A program made the position numbers and the translations under genes. From Klenkia sp. (GTDB lineage: Bacteria > Actinomycetota > Actinomycetes > Mycobacteriales > Geodermatophilaceae): a stretch of DNA of 23,415 bases. The notes under the pieces are model-generated. The model saw only the letters and a program-made list of their open reading frames with translations. It did not search any database and was not told where the DNA came from. The stretch spans positions 1-23,415 of the forward strand of contig JAOPVM010000131.1 in the NCBI GenBank assembly GCA_025966215.1, written 5' to 3'. Positions 15,397 through 23,032 of this stretch are shown here, piece after piece (positions within the stretch are counted from its first letter, which is position 1; each line of letters begins with the position of its first letter).

Positions 15397-15603
15397 GTGA
15401 GCGACCACGTCCACCGACCGAGCGAGATCGTCGCCACCAGCACCACCGGCGTCGACGACGCCATCCGGACCGCCGTCGCGAAGGCCCCGGAGACGGTCCG
15501 GAACATCGAGTGGTCGCACCCCTCCGAGATCCGTGACCAGGTCACCGACGGCACCGTGGAGCACGTCCAGGTGCCCCTCACGATCGGGTTCCGGGTCGAC
15601 TGA
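15397..15603 (+). CDS. Dodecin (flavin storage and sequestration protein)
   Basis: A 68-residue protein matching the dodecin family over its full length. It has EIVATSTTGVDDAIRTAVAKA, then TVRNIEWSHPSEIRDQV, then the final strand HVQVPLTIGFRVD. Trp39 and Gln58 correspond to the isoalloxazine-stacking Trp and the Gln contact of known dodecins. Dodecins form hollow 12-mers that hold flavin dimers and buffer free FMN or FAD. The GTG start has GGAG at 15388-15391. The gene diverges from the binding-protein gene of the importer and shares its operator region. A role here in buffering flavin for the FMNH2-dependent monooxygenase is an inference from context. Confidence 0.92.
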   Translation: MSDHVHRPSEIVATSTTGVDDAIRTAVAKAPETVRNIEWSHPSEIRDQVTDGTVEHVQVPLTIGFRVD

Positions 15604-15662
15604 TCACCGGCCGGGGTCTTCAGCCAGGAACAGCGGGCGGGGCCCCTGGCGCTGCCGCCGGT

Positions 15663-16646
15663 GTGCGCGCTGCCTCCTACGACGAGACCGGTCCGGCCAC
15701 CCAGGTGCTGCGGGTGGGCGACCTCCCCGATCCCCGCCCCGGCCCGGGCGAGGTGCTGGTCCGGGTCCGCCTGTCCGGGGTCAACCCCGGTGACACCAAG
15801 AAGAGGGCCGGCTGGACCGGCGCCCCGATGCCCTTCCCGCGGGTCGTCCCGCACAGCGACGGGGCCGGCGTCGTCGAGGCGGTCGGCGCAGGGGTGGACC
15901 CGAGCCGGATCGGACGACGGGTGTGGCTGCACGGGGCGCAGTCCTACCGCGCCGGGGGCACCGCGGCCGAGCTGACCGCCGTCCCCGAGGACCTGGCCAC
16001 GGACCTGCCCGACGAGGTGTCCGACGTCCTCGCCGCCTGCCTGGGCATCCCCGGGATCACCGCGCACCGGGCGGTGTTCGGCGACGGCCCGGTCACCGGG
16101 CAGACGATTCTGGTGCACGGCGTCCTGGGTGGTGTCGGGTCGATGGCCGCCCAGCTGGCGTTGTGGGGTGGCGCCTCCGTCGTGGGCACGGTCCGCTCCC
16201 ACCGGGACGTGGACGACGTCGCCCTGGCAGGTGTGCCCGTGGTCGCCCTGGACCGACCCGACGTCGTCGAGGCCGTGCGGCACACCGCGCCCGGGGGCGT
16301 CGGCCGCGTGGTCGAGGTGTCCTTCTCCGACAACCTCGCACTCGACGCCGCCGTCCTCCGCGTGGGTGGCGTCATCGCGGCCTACGGCACCCGGGATGCG
16401 TCCCCGACGCTGGACTTCTGGCCGTTGCTCTTCGCGAACGCGACCATCCGGTTGCTGGGCAGCGACGACTTCCCGGCCGACGCGGTGCAGGCCGCCGTCC
16501 GGGACCTGACCACGGCCGCCGCCGCCGGTGCCCTCGCCGTCCCGGCCGTCGACGTCCTGCCGTTGGACCGGGTCGCCGAGGCGCACGACCGGATCGACGC
16601 CGGCACCCGCCGCCGTCAGCTCGTGGCGCCGGCCCCCACGGGCTGA
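15663..16646 (+). CDS. Zinc-free NADPH:quinone oxidoreductase-like dehydrogenase
   Basis: A 327-residue medium-chain dehydrogenase of the quinone oxidoreductase branch. It has the N-terminal GPGEVLVRVRLSGVNPGDTKKR, a GIPGITAHRAVFGDG segment and the NADPH fold ILVHGVLGGVGSMAAQLALW. It lacks the zinc-binding cysteines seen in the dehydrogenase at 1984. It may reduce a quinone or an enone intermediate with NADPH. The GTG start at 15663 follows the dodecin stop by 59 bases without a strong ribosome binding site. The product is clear at family level only. Confidence 0.86.
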   Translation: MRAASYDETGPATQVLRVGDLPDPRPGPGEVLVRVRLSGVNPGDTKKRAGWTGAPMPFPRVVPHSDGAGVVEAVGAGVDPSRIGRRVWLHGAQSYRAGGTAAELTAVPEDLATDLPDEVSDVLAACLGIPGITAHRAVFGDGPVTGQTILVHGVLGGVGSMAAQLALWGGASVVGTVRSHRDVDDVALAGVPVVALDRPDVVEAVRHTAPGGVGRVVEVSFSDNLALDAAVLRVGGVIAAYGTRDASPTLDFWPLLFANATIRLLGSDDFPADAVQAAVRDLTTAAAAGALAVPAVDVLPLDRVAEAHDRIDAGTRRRQLVAPAPTG

Positions 16647-16668
16647 GGCACCTGTGCGGATGAGAGTC

Positions 16669-16722
16669 ATGGCGGCACCGAGGAAGCACCCCGACGAGCT
16701 GCAAGAGCGGGCGATCCGGGAG
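16669..16722 (+). pseudogene. Remnant of an IS3-type transposase OrfA N-terminus
   Basis: The first 18 codons read MAAPRKHPDELQERAIRE. This closely resembles the start of actinobacterial IS3-family OrfA proteins, which often begin MAAPRKYPDELRERAVR. Homology stops exactly at 16722, where the left arm of a 13-bp inverted repeat begins, and the frame ends at 16803 without further transposase sequence. It is a truncated relic at the boundary of the two catabolic modules. Confidence 0.55.
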
Positions 16723-16766
16723 CTGACCTGGGTTGCGGGTCAGCTGAGGCCACCAACCCAGGTCAG
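16723..16766. repeat. 13-bp perfect inverted repeat at module boundary
   Basis: CTGACCTGGGTTG (16723-16735) and CAACCCAGGTCAG (16754-16766) are exact reverse complements around an 18-base centre. The right arm covers the stop codon of the IclR gene. It may serve as a terminator for that gene, or it may be a scar of insertion-sequence activity, since it starts where the transposase relic stops. Confidence 0.65.
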
Positions 16767-17617
16767 TAGAAGCCTTCGTGCGCCAACGGCTTGGTCTGGG
16801 TAGGTCCGAAACCCAGTTCATCGCTGATACGGCGCGCCGTGTCCAGGAGCAGCGGGATCACCTCACGCTCGAGCATGCCGGGGTTCGACCGTCCGGTGGA
16901 AGTCGAGGTTGCCAGAGCCGCCACCACGGTGCCGCTGCGGTCGCGCACGGGGGCAGAGGCGGAGAGCAGCCCTGGCTCCAACTCCTCGCTGACGATGGAC
17001 CACCCCTGCTCCCGGACCACGTGCAGGGCGTCGCGGATGGCGACGCTGTCGGTGAGGGTGTTGGCCGTCAGGGCTACCGGTGGTCGTCGGGTGAGCACGT
17101 CGGCAACCACCGCTGCCGGAGACCAAGCGAGGAGCACCCGGCCCATCGACGTCGCGTGGGCCGGGACTCTCGTGCCGATCTGGACGTTGATGCTCATGAT
17201 CCTGCGGACCGGCACCCGCCCGACGTACACCACCTCGGCGTCGTCCAGTACCGCCAGCGACGCTGATTCCCCGGTTCGCTCAGCCAACTGGAGCAGGTGG
17301 GGCTGGGCGACCCCGATGAGGGCATGGGACTCGGTGTAGTGCTGTCCGATGAGCAGCACGCGAGGGGTGAGGGAGAAACGGCCGCCGTGGGCTCGCACGT
17401 AGCCCAGCCGTTCCAAGGTGATCAGAAACCGACGGACGGCGGGTCTGGAAAAACCGGTCAGCTGGGCCAGCTCCGCCAGGGTGGGGTCCGGGTGCTCTGC
17501 GTCGAAGGCCAGCAACAGCGCCAGGCCCCGGTCCAGGGACTGGACATAGTCGCGATCCACCCCTCCGGCCGCAGCTGTCGTGCCCGGCACCTGCCCGTCA
17601 GGGTCCTCCATCGCCAT
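16763..17617 (-). CDS. IclR-family regulator (PcaR/PobR-like) of the phenol/catechol operon
   Basis: A 284-residue IclR-type regulator. The N-terminal winged helix (DYVQSLDRGLALLLAF, LAELAQLTGFSRPAVRRFL) and the C-terminal effector domain (HLLQLAERTGESASLAVLDD, IGTRVPAHATSMGRVLLAW) match the beta-ketoadipate branch that includes PcaR, PcaU and PobR. These proteins sense aromatic acids or muconate-type inducers. I chose the ATG at 17617 (MAMEDP) because AGGAAAG lies nine bases before it. The longer frame to 17848 runs antisense through the flavin reductase gene. The regulator diverges from the monooxygenase operon and probably controls it. Confidence 0.9.
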   Translation of the reverse strand: MAMEDPDGQVPGTTAAAGGVDRDYVQSLDRGLALLLAFDAEHPDPTLAELAQLTGFSRPAVRRFLITLERLGYVRAHGGRFSLTPRVLLIGQHYTESHALIGVAQPHLLQLAERTGESASLAVLDDAEVVYVGRVPVRRIMSINVQIGTRVPAHATSMGRVLLAWSPAAVVADVLTRRPPVALTANTLTDSVAIRDALHVVREQGWSIVSEELEPGLLSASAPVRDRSGTVVAALATSTSTGRSNPGMLEREVIPLLLDTARRISDELGFGPTQTKPLAHEGFY

Positions 17618-17653
17618 GGCGCCAGTCTTTCCTAAGAGTCGTACTTCGATCGC

Positions 17654-17682
17654 TTGACGACTGCCGTGACCGACGGCACACT
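17654..17682 (+). promoter_or_regulatory. Candidate promoter with internal dyad TGCCGT-N5-ACGGCA
   Basis: TTGACG (17654-17659) and CACACT (17677-17682) are separated by 17 bases, a good -35/-10 spacing, facing the flavin reductase gene. The spacer holds a perfect 6+5+6 dyad at 17662-17678. A regulator bound there would sit on top of the promoter. This is a sequence prediction only. Confidence 0.5.
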
Positions 17683-17709
17683 TCCCGGCAGACGCACTGC
17701 GTTCGGCAT

Positions 17710-17724
17710 GTACGCAGAGCGTAC
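17710..17724. promoter_or_regulatory. Palindrome GTACGC-AGA-GCGTAC
   Basis: A perfect 6+3+6 dyad that ends directly before the GGAGG ribosome binding site of the flavin reductase gene. It could be a second operator or an mRNA hairpin that affects translation. Confidence 0.5.
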
Positions 17725-17735
17725 GGAGGTGAGCA

Positions 17736-18305
17736 ATGGAGCCCAAGGCCATCCGAAACGCGTTCGGCCGGTTCGCGACTGGTGTCACGGTCGTGACGTG
17801 CGCCAAGGAGGACGGGGTGCCGCACGGCGCCACCGTGAACGCCTTCACGGCGGTGTCCCTGGAACCCGCCCTGTGTCAGGTCACCCTGACCCGGCAGTCC
17901 AAGGCCTGCACGTACCTGGAGGGCGCACCCTTCGCGGTCAACGTCATGTCCGCCGGCCAGGTCGACGTCGCCTGGCACTTCGCCGGCCGTCCCTCCGACC
18001 CGGCACCGGAGTGGGCGCAAGGGCCGACCAGTCCGATCCTGGTCGGCAACGCAGCGACGATCTCCTGCCGGCCCTGGCGCACCTACGACGGCGGCGACCA
18101 CCTGATCGTCATCGGTGAGGTCACCGCCATCACCGTCAGCGACCTGGATCCGCTGCTGTTCTTCGCCGGGAAGTTCCGCGAGCTGGGCCAGCCCCGCACC
18201 AGTGCGCACTGGGGCGCCTCCATCGACTCCCCCGAGAGCGGCTGGTTCGACGCAGCCACCACGTTCACCGCCCTACCGGCCCACCGCGACCGCGTCGCCT
18301 CCTGA
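17736..18305 (+). CDS. Flavin reductase component of two-component phenol hydroxylase (PheA2-like)
   Basis: A 189-residue flavin reductase domain protein, the usual size for HpaC/PheA2. The N-terminal IRNAFGRFATGVTVVTCAKEDG and PHGATVNAFTAVSLEPAL are diagnostic, and the C-terminal HLIVIGEVTAI strand is present. It would reduce FAD with NADH and supply FADH2 to the oxygenase encoded 131 bases downstream. GGAGG precedes the ATG. It is homologous to the partial gene at the left edge but clearly a different copy. A 12-base palindrome, CTGACCGGTCAG, overlaps its stop codon (18303-18314). Confidence 0.92.
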   Translation: MEPKAIRNAFGRFATGVTVVTCAKEDGVPHGATVNAFTAVSLEPALCQVTLTRQSKACTYLEGAPFAVNVMSAGQVDVAWHFAGRPSDPAPEWAQGPTSPILVGNAATISCRPWRTYDGGDHLIVIGEVTAITVSDLDPLLFFAGKFRELGQPRTSAHWGASIDSPESGWFDAATTFTALPAHRDRVAS

Positions 18306-18436
18306 CCGGTCAGGCCGCACACGGCTGACCCTCCGGGCGAGGCGCGACCCGGTCCCCACGACCGGCAGCGCCCAGCACGAGCACGACCACGGAAACACCG
18401 AACGCCCGTCTCCACCGACGAAGAAGGGTTCCAATC

Positions 18437-20032
18437 GTGACGCTGCAGGAAGACCGCCCGGTCGCCCCGAGCGAGGGGAACGTCAACCTCGACGAGCCCA
18501 CCGCCACCCGGCCGATGACCGGCGATGAGTACATCAACAGCCTCCAGGACGACCGCGAGGTGTGGATCTACGGCGAGCGGGTCAAGGACGTCACCACCCA
18601 TCCAGCCTTCCGCAACCCGGTACGGATGACGGCCCGGCTCTACGACGCCCTGCACGACCCGACGCAGAACCAGAAGCTCATCGTCCCTACCGACACCGGC
18701 AACGGCGGGGTCACCCACCCCTTCTTCCGGAGCCCGCATTCGGTGGACGACCTTCTCGCCGACCGCGACGCGATCGAGGGCTGGGCTCGGATGAGCTACG
18801 GCTGGATGGGCCGCAGCCCCGACTACAAGGCCAGCTTCCTCGGCACCCTGGGCGCCAACAGCGAGTTCTACGCACCCTTCGAGGACAACGCCAAGCGGTG
18901 GTACAAGGAGTCCCAGGAGAAGGTCCTCTACTGGAACCACGCCATCATCAATCCCCCGGTGGACCGCAACATGTCCCCCGACGACGTCGGTGACGTGTTC
19001 ATGCGGGTCGAGCGGGAGACAGACGCCGGGCTCATCATCTCAGGCGCCAAGGTCGTGGCCACCGGCTCGGCGATCACCAACTACAACTTCATCGCCCATT
19101 ACGGACTCCCGATCAAGAAGAAGGAGTTCGCCGTCATCTGCACGGTGCCGATGGACGCACCGGGCGTGAAGCTGATCTGCCGGACCTCCTACACCCAGCA
19201 GGCCGCGGTCATGGGCAGCCCCTTCGACTACCCGCTGTCCTCCCGCATGGACGAGAACGACACGATCTTCATCTTCGACAAAGTCCTCGTCCCTTGGGAG
19301 AACGTCTTCCTCTACGGCGACGTGGAGAAGATCAACGGCTTCTTCCCCGTCTCCGGATTCATCCCCCGCTTCACCTTCCACGGCTGCATCCGCCTCGCCA
19401 CGAAGATCGACTTCATCGCGGGGTTGCTGCTCAAGGCCCTGGAGATCACTGGCAGCAAGGACTTCCGTGGGGTGCAGACCCGGGTCGGGGAGGTGATCGG
19501 CTGGCGCAACACCTTTTACGCCTTGGCCGACGCCATGGCCCGCAACCCCGACAGCTGGGAGAACGGGGCCCTGCTGCCCAAGCTGGATTACGGCTTGACC
19601 TACCGGATGCTCATGATCCAGGCCTACCCCCGGATCAAGGACATCATCGAGTCCGATGTCGCCAGTGGGCTGATCTACCTGAACTCCCACTCGATGGACT
19701 TCAAGACCCCGGAGATCCGGCCCTACTTGGACAAGTACGTCCGCGGTTCCAACGGCTACGACGCCGTGGACCGGGTCAAGGTCATGAAGGCCCTGTGGGA
19801 TGCCGTGGGCAGCGAGTTCGGTGGCCGCCACGAGCTCTACGAGCGCAACTACTCGGGCAACCACGAGAACGTGAAGGCCGAGTTGCTCTTCGCCGCCGAG
19901 GCCCAGGGCACCACCGGGGCCATGAAGGGCCTGGCCGAGGCCTGCCTCAACGAGTACGACCTGGACGGCTGGACCGTGCCGGACCTGATCGGCAACGACG
20001 ACGTGTCCTACTTCAAGAACCGCCGCAACTGA
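18437..20032 (+). CDS. pheA1: FADH2-dependent aromatic monooxygenase, phenol 2-monooxygenase/HpaB family
   Basis: A 531-residue oxygenase of the 4-hydroxyphenylacetate 3-monooxygenase/phenol hydroxylase family. Family landmarks include [25 protein letters not shown] near the N-terminus, the [18 protein letters not shown] strand, [24 protein letters not shown] in the middle, and the helical C-terminal part with [12 protein letters not shown]. It hydroxylates a phenol ortho to the hydroxyl group. The catechol 1,2-dioxygenase and muconate enzymes downstream make phenol to catechol the likely reaction, as for PheA1 of Rhodococcus. 4-Hydroxyphenylacetate cannot be excluded from sequence alone. The GTG start at 18437 has AAGAAGGG eight bases upstream. 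Confidence 0.88.
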   Translation: MTLQEDRPVAPSEGNVNLDEPTATRPMTGDEYINSLQDDREVWIYGERVKDVTTHPAFRNPVRMTARLYDALHDPTQNQKLIVPTDTGNGGVTHPFFRSPHSVDDLLADRDAIEGWARMSYGWMGRSPDYKASFLGTLGANSEFYAPFEDNAKRWYKESQEKVLYWNHAIINPPVDRNMSPDDVGDVFMRVERETDAGLIISGAKVVATGSAITNYNFIAHYGLPIKKKEFAVICTVPMDAPGVKLICRTSYTQQAAVMGSPFDYPLSSRMDENDTIFIFDKVLVPWENVFLYGDVEKINGFFPVSGFIPRFTFHGCIRLATKIDFIAGLLLKALEITGSKDFRGVQTRVGEVIGWRNTFYALADAMARNPDSWENGALLPKLDYGLTYRMLMIQAYPRIKDIIESDVASGLIYLNSHSMDFKTPEIRPYLDKYVRGSNGYDAVDRVKVMKALWDAVGSEFGGRHELYERNYSGNHENVKAELLFAAEAQGTTGAMKGLAEACLNEYDLDGWTVPDLIGNDDVSYFKNRRN

Positions 20033-20156
20033 CGCACAGCTCGGCACTCCCGCTGGGCCGGTGACCCGCTTCGCAGGCGGTCTCCGGCATCAGCGGCGAC
20101 ATGCACCCGAGCGCCACGAGCACCGGGTGCCCCTCACTCCCGACTGGAGCCTGCAC

Positions 20157-21065
20157 ATGACCACCACCGACAATGCCGTCGAGCAGTCGGCCCTCGACCA
20201 GAGCGCCGCCGCCACCTCGCCCACCACCTCGCCCACCGCCGCGGACTCCGGCGCCTCAGCCAGCGCGTCCTTCCGCTCCACCAGCCAGTACTCCGGCTCC
20301 GGTACCGCCACGGACAGCGCCCGGGTCGACACCCTGGCCCGCGCCCTGCTGGGAGCGGTGCACCACGTGATCCGCGACCACGACGTCACCTACCCGGAGT
20401 TCCAGGCCGCCAAGAAGTGGCTGATGGACGTCGGCGACGGCGGAGAATGGCCGCTGTTCCTCGACGTGTTCGTCGAGCACGCTGTCGAGGAGGTCGCCTC
20501 CCGCACCCAGGCCGGCACCAAGGGCACCATCCTCGGGCCCTACTACCTGCCCGAGCAGGTGCAGCTGACCTCCCCCGCCACCCTGCCGGCCCGCCCGGAC
20601 GAGAAGGGCACCCCGCTGCTGTTCCGCGGGCAGATCACCGACACCGACGGCACACCGGTTCCCCACGCTGTCCTCGACATCTGGCAGGCCGACGAAAAGG
20701 GCTACTACTCCGGTTTCGCCCCCGACATCCCCAGCGGCAACCTACGAGGCGTGGTCACCACCGACGACAAGGGCGTCTTCGAGATCACCACCATCCAGCC
20801 CGCCCCCTACCAGGTGCCCACCGACGGCCCGACCGGTGCGCTCATCGCCGGCGCGGGCTGGCACCCGTGGCGTCCAGCCCACCTGCACCTCCTCGTCAGC
20901 GCGGAGGGCCATCGAACGGTGACCACCCAGCTGTACTTCGCCGGCGGGGACTACCTGGACTCCGATGTCGCCGAGGCCACCAAGCCCGAGCTGATCCTGG
21001 ACCCCACCGACGTCGGTGACGGCACCCGCCAGGTCACCTACGACTTCGTGCTCGAGCGCAACTGA
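20157..21065 (+). CDS. catA: Catechol 1,2-dioxygenase (intradiol, Fe(III))
   Basis: A 302-residue intradiol dioxygenase that opens catechol to cis,cis-muconate. The iron ligands are visible as Tyr184 (GYYSGF), Tyr218 (APYQVP), His242 and His244 (RPAHLHL). Their spacings of 34, 24 and 2 are those of the Rhodococcus opacus enzyme. The segments GPYYLPEQ and VLDIWQADEKG are typical of catechol rather than hydroxyquinol dioxygenases. The ATG at 20157 follows GGAG. The first 45 residues are rich in Ala, Ser and Thr, and relative to R. opacus ligand numbering there are about 22 extra residues. The frame upstream to 20061 lacks a good start site. Confidence 0.94.
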   Translation: MTTTDNAVEQSALDQSAAATSPTTSPTAADSGASASASFRSTSQYSGSGTATDSARVDTLARALLGAVHHVIRDHDVTYPEFQAAKKWLMDVGDGGEWPLFLDVFVEHAVEEVASRTQAGTKGTILGPYYLPEQVQLTSPATLPARPDEKGTPLLFRGQITDTDGTPVPHAVLDIWQADEKGYYSGFAPDIPSGNLRGVVTTDDKGVFEITTIQPAPYQVPTDGPTGALIAGAGWHPWRPAHLHLLVSAEGHRTVTTQLYFAGGDYLDSDVAEATKPELILDPTDVGDGTRQVTYDFVLERN

Positions 21066-21079
21066 CCCTCGACAGATCT

Positions 21080-21108
21080 GCGGGCACCCGGCCGGGCCGG
21101 GTGCCCGC
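21080..21108 (+). terminator. 12-bp hairpin between catA and catB
   Basis: GCGGGCACCCGG (21080-21091) pairs exactly with CCGGGTGCCCGC (21097-21108) around a five-base loop. No T tract follows, and the catB ribosome binding site begins ten bases later. It may set different levels for the dioxygenase and the downstream enzymes. Confidence 0.7.
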
Positions 21109-21130
21109 ATCAGCGCTGAGGAGACCCTCC

Positions 21131-22252
21131 ATGCACGACCTGACCATCGACCGCGTCGAGACCACCATCCTGGACGTGCCCCTCGTGCGCCCGCACCGCT
21201 TCGCGCGCACCGGCATGACCGCCCAGCCGCTGCTGCTGGTCACCATCCACACCGCTGGCGGCGTCAGCGGCGTCGGTGAGGGGGTCGTCCCCGGCGGTCC
21301 CTGGTGGGGCGGGGAGTCGGTGGAGACCATGCAGGTCATCATCGAGAACTACCTCATCCCGCAGCTGATCGGCCGGCGAGTCGACGACATCGCCGCTCTC
21401 TGTCAGGCGATGGATGACGTGGTGGCCAACAACCTCTACGCCAAGGCAGCCGTCGAGGTCGCCCTGCACGACGCGTGGGGCCGGGCGTTGGGCGTACCGG
21501 TGCACACCCTGCTCGGTGGTCTGGCCCGCACCTCCATTCCCGTCACCTGGGCACTGGGCACCGAGTCCGCCGCCGAGGTCGTCGCTGAAGCCCAGGCCAA
21601 GCTCGACGCCGGGCTGCACACCTCGTTCAAGCTCAAGATGGGCGCCCAAGAGCCTGCCCACGATGTTGCCCGTATCACCGAGATCGCCGAGAAGCTGCGC
21701 GGCAGCGCCGGTGTGCGGGTGGACATCAACGCCCGCTGGGACCTGCAGACCTCCCTGCGCTGGCTGCCCCAGCTCGCTGACGCGGGCGTGGAACTGATCG
21801 AGCAGCCGGTGCCGGGCGCGGAGTTCGAGTGGCTCGCCGAGATCTACGCCGCACTGACCTTCCCCGTCATGGCCGATGAGAGCTTGCGCACCCCCGGTGA
21901 TGCCCTGCGCCTGGTCAAGCACCGTGCAGCTGACGTGTTCAGCCTCAAGACCACCAAGTCGGGCGGGCTGCGGCGCACCGCGGCCATCGCCGCAATCGCC
22001 GCGGCGGCCGGGGTGCCCTGCCACGGCGGGACCTCCATCGAGGGCCCCATCGGCACCACCGCATCCCTGCACCTGGCCTGCGCGTCCCCGGCGGTCACCG
22101 CTGGCAGTGAGCTGTTCGGACCGCTGCTGATGGGGGAGGGCCTGCTCATCGAGCCGTTGCGCTACAGCGACGGCCACGTGCACCTCCCCGACGGCCCCGG
22201 ACTCGGTGTGGATCTCGATCCCGCAGCTGTCGCCCGGTTCACCCGGGCCTGA
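21131..22252 (+). CDS. catB: Muconate cycloisomerase
   Basis: A 373-residue enolase-superfamily enzyme that converts cis,cis-muconate to muconolactone. All expected active-site residues are at the canonical muconate cycloisomerase positions: Lys167 and Lys169 (KLK), metal ligands Asp198, Glu224 and Asp249, and the general base Lys273. The C-terminal GTSIEGPIGTTASLHLA strand is also typical. Agreement in numbering supports the ATG at 21131, which has GAGGAG at 21118-21123, over an upstream in-frame start at 21101. It belongs to the same operon as catA and catC. A chloromuconate-type activity cannot be ruled out. Confidence 0.95.
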   Translation: MHDLTIDRVETTILDVPLVRPHRFARTGMTAQPLLLVTIHTAGGVSGVGEGVVPGGPWWGGESVETMQVIIENYLIPQLIGRRVDDIAALCQAMDDVVANNLYAKAAVEVALHDAWGRALGVPVHTLLGGLARTSIPVTWALGTESAAEVVAEAQAKLDAGLHTSFKLKMGAQEPAHDVARITEIAEKLRGSAGVRVDINARWDLQTSLRWLPQLADAGVELIEQPVPGAEFEWLAEIYAALTFPVMADESLRTPGDALRLVKHRAADVFSLKTTKSGGLRRTAAIAAIAAAAGVPCHGGTSIEGPIGTTASLHLACASPAVTAGSELFGPLLMGEGLLIEPLRYSDGHVHLPDGPGLGVDLDPAAVARFTRA

Positions 22253-22283
22253 CCCCGCCCACCGATCACCCCCAGGAGGCATC

Positions 22284-22577
22284 GTGCTCTTCCATGTCCG
22301 GATGGACGTCGCCATCCCCCGCGACCTCGACCCCGCCACACGCTCGACACTCGTGACCACCGAAAAGGCTCGCGCCTTGCAACTGCAGAGCGAGGGCACC
22401 TGGGTCCACCTGTGGCGGGTCGTGGGCCAGTACTCCAACATCTCCGTCTTCGACGTCGCTGATTCCACCGCCATGCACGACCTGCTGTGGTCGTTGCCGC
22501 TGTTTCCGTTCATGACCGTCCAGGTCACCGCCCTCACCGAGCACCCCTCAGCACTGTCGGCCAACCCGACCACATGA
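22284..22577 (+). CDS. catC: Muconolactone delta-isomerase
   Basis: A 97-residue protein of the small muconolactone isomerase family, which forms decamers and shifts the double bond of muconolactone to give beta-ketoadipate enol-lactone. The N-terminus LFHVRMDVAIPRDLD and the later GQYSNISVFDV and LPLFPFMTVQVTALTEHPSA are diagnostic. The GTG start has a strong AGGAGG five bases upstream. Its stop overlaps the next start (ATGA), so translation of the RibF-like gene is probably coupled to it. Confidence 0.95.
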   Translation: MLFHVRMDVAIPRDLDPATRSTLVTTEKARALQLQSEGTWVHLWRVVGQYSNISVFDVADSTAMHDLLWSLPLFPFMTVQVTALTEHPSALSANPTT

Positions 22578-23032
22578 CCGCCGCCCACGAAGGGCTCCAC
22601 CCGAAAGCCGGCGACGCCGGTGAGCGCGCTCCGGACCCGTGGTGGGGAGTCGATGACATCCCAGCAGGCTGGGGTCCCTGCGTGGCGACCGTCGGGGTCG
22701 TCGACGGCGAGCACACCGGCCACCACCAGCTTCTGCGCGCCGTCGTCGAGCATGGAGACCGGCTGGGCATTCCCGTCGTGCTGGTGACCTTCGACCCCCA
22801 CCCAGCCCGGGTCGCCGGCCCCGCTCGGGACACCTCGACATCGGACCCAACAGCGGCCATCCCGGCCCCTGGCGGCTACCGGGTCCAGGTCAGCCGCCCC
22901 ATCGCCGCGCCCCAGCCACTGCTGCACGCCCAGGTCCCCGACCTGGGCCAGGTACTGGTCCCCGCAGCCGGCCCACGACCCGGGTCGACATGGTCAGGCC
23001 GGGTCGGCCTGGACTCCATCGACCGCACGTGA
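22574..23032 (+). CDS. Short RibF-like protein (FAD synthetase N-terminal motifs), function unknown
   Basis: A 152-residue protein whose residues 33-80 resemble the nucleotidyltransferase start of bifunctional riboflavin kinase/FAD synthetase. CVATVGVVDGEHTGHHQLL carries the GxHxGH nucleotide-binding motif at 45-50, and IPVVLVTFDPHPARV carries FDPHP at 73-77. The rest differs: I see no ISSTxxR motif, and full RibF is near 310 residues. A segment at about 97-106, PAPGGYRVQV, could echo the GVYAVRV strand of riboflavin kinase, but this is weak. It overlaps catC by ATGA and the next gene by GTGA. Context suggests a flavin-related or regulatory role next to an FADH2-dependent monooxygenase. It may instead be a decayed or repurposed domain. 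Confidence 0.65.
   Translation: MTAAHEGLHPKAGDAGERAPDPWWGVDDIPAGWGPCVATVGVVDGEHTGHHQLLRAVVEHGDRLGIPVVLVTFDPHPARVAGPARDTSTSDPTAAIPAPGGYRVQVSRPIAAPQPLLHAQVPDLGQVLVPAAGPRPGSTWSGRVGLDSIDRT

Noticed and set aside
15195..16670. Upstream extension of the binding-protein frame to give an 872-residue protein
   Set aside because: The extra part runs antisense through the dodecin and quinone oxidoreductase genes. The lipoprotein signal peptide with a good ribosome binding site fixes the start at 15194.
17618..17848. Longer IclR protein starting at 17848
   Set aside because: The added residues are antisense to the flavin reductase start and show no homology. The ATG at 17617 has a ribosome binding site.
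21110..22927. A 605-codon minus-strand open frame opposite catB, catC and the RibF-like gene
   Set aside because: No motif, shadow composition, and it opposes genes with complete catalytic residues.
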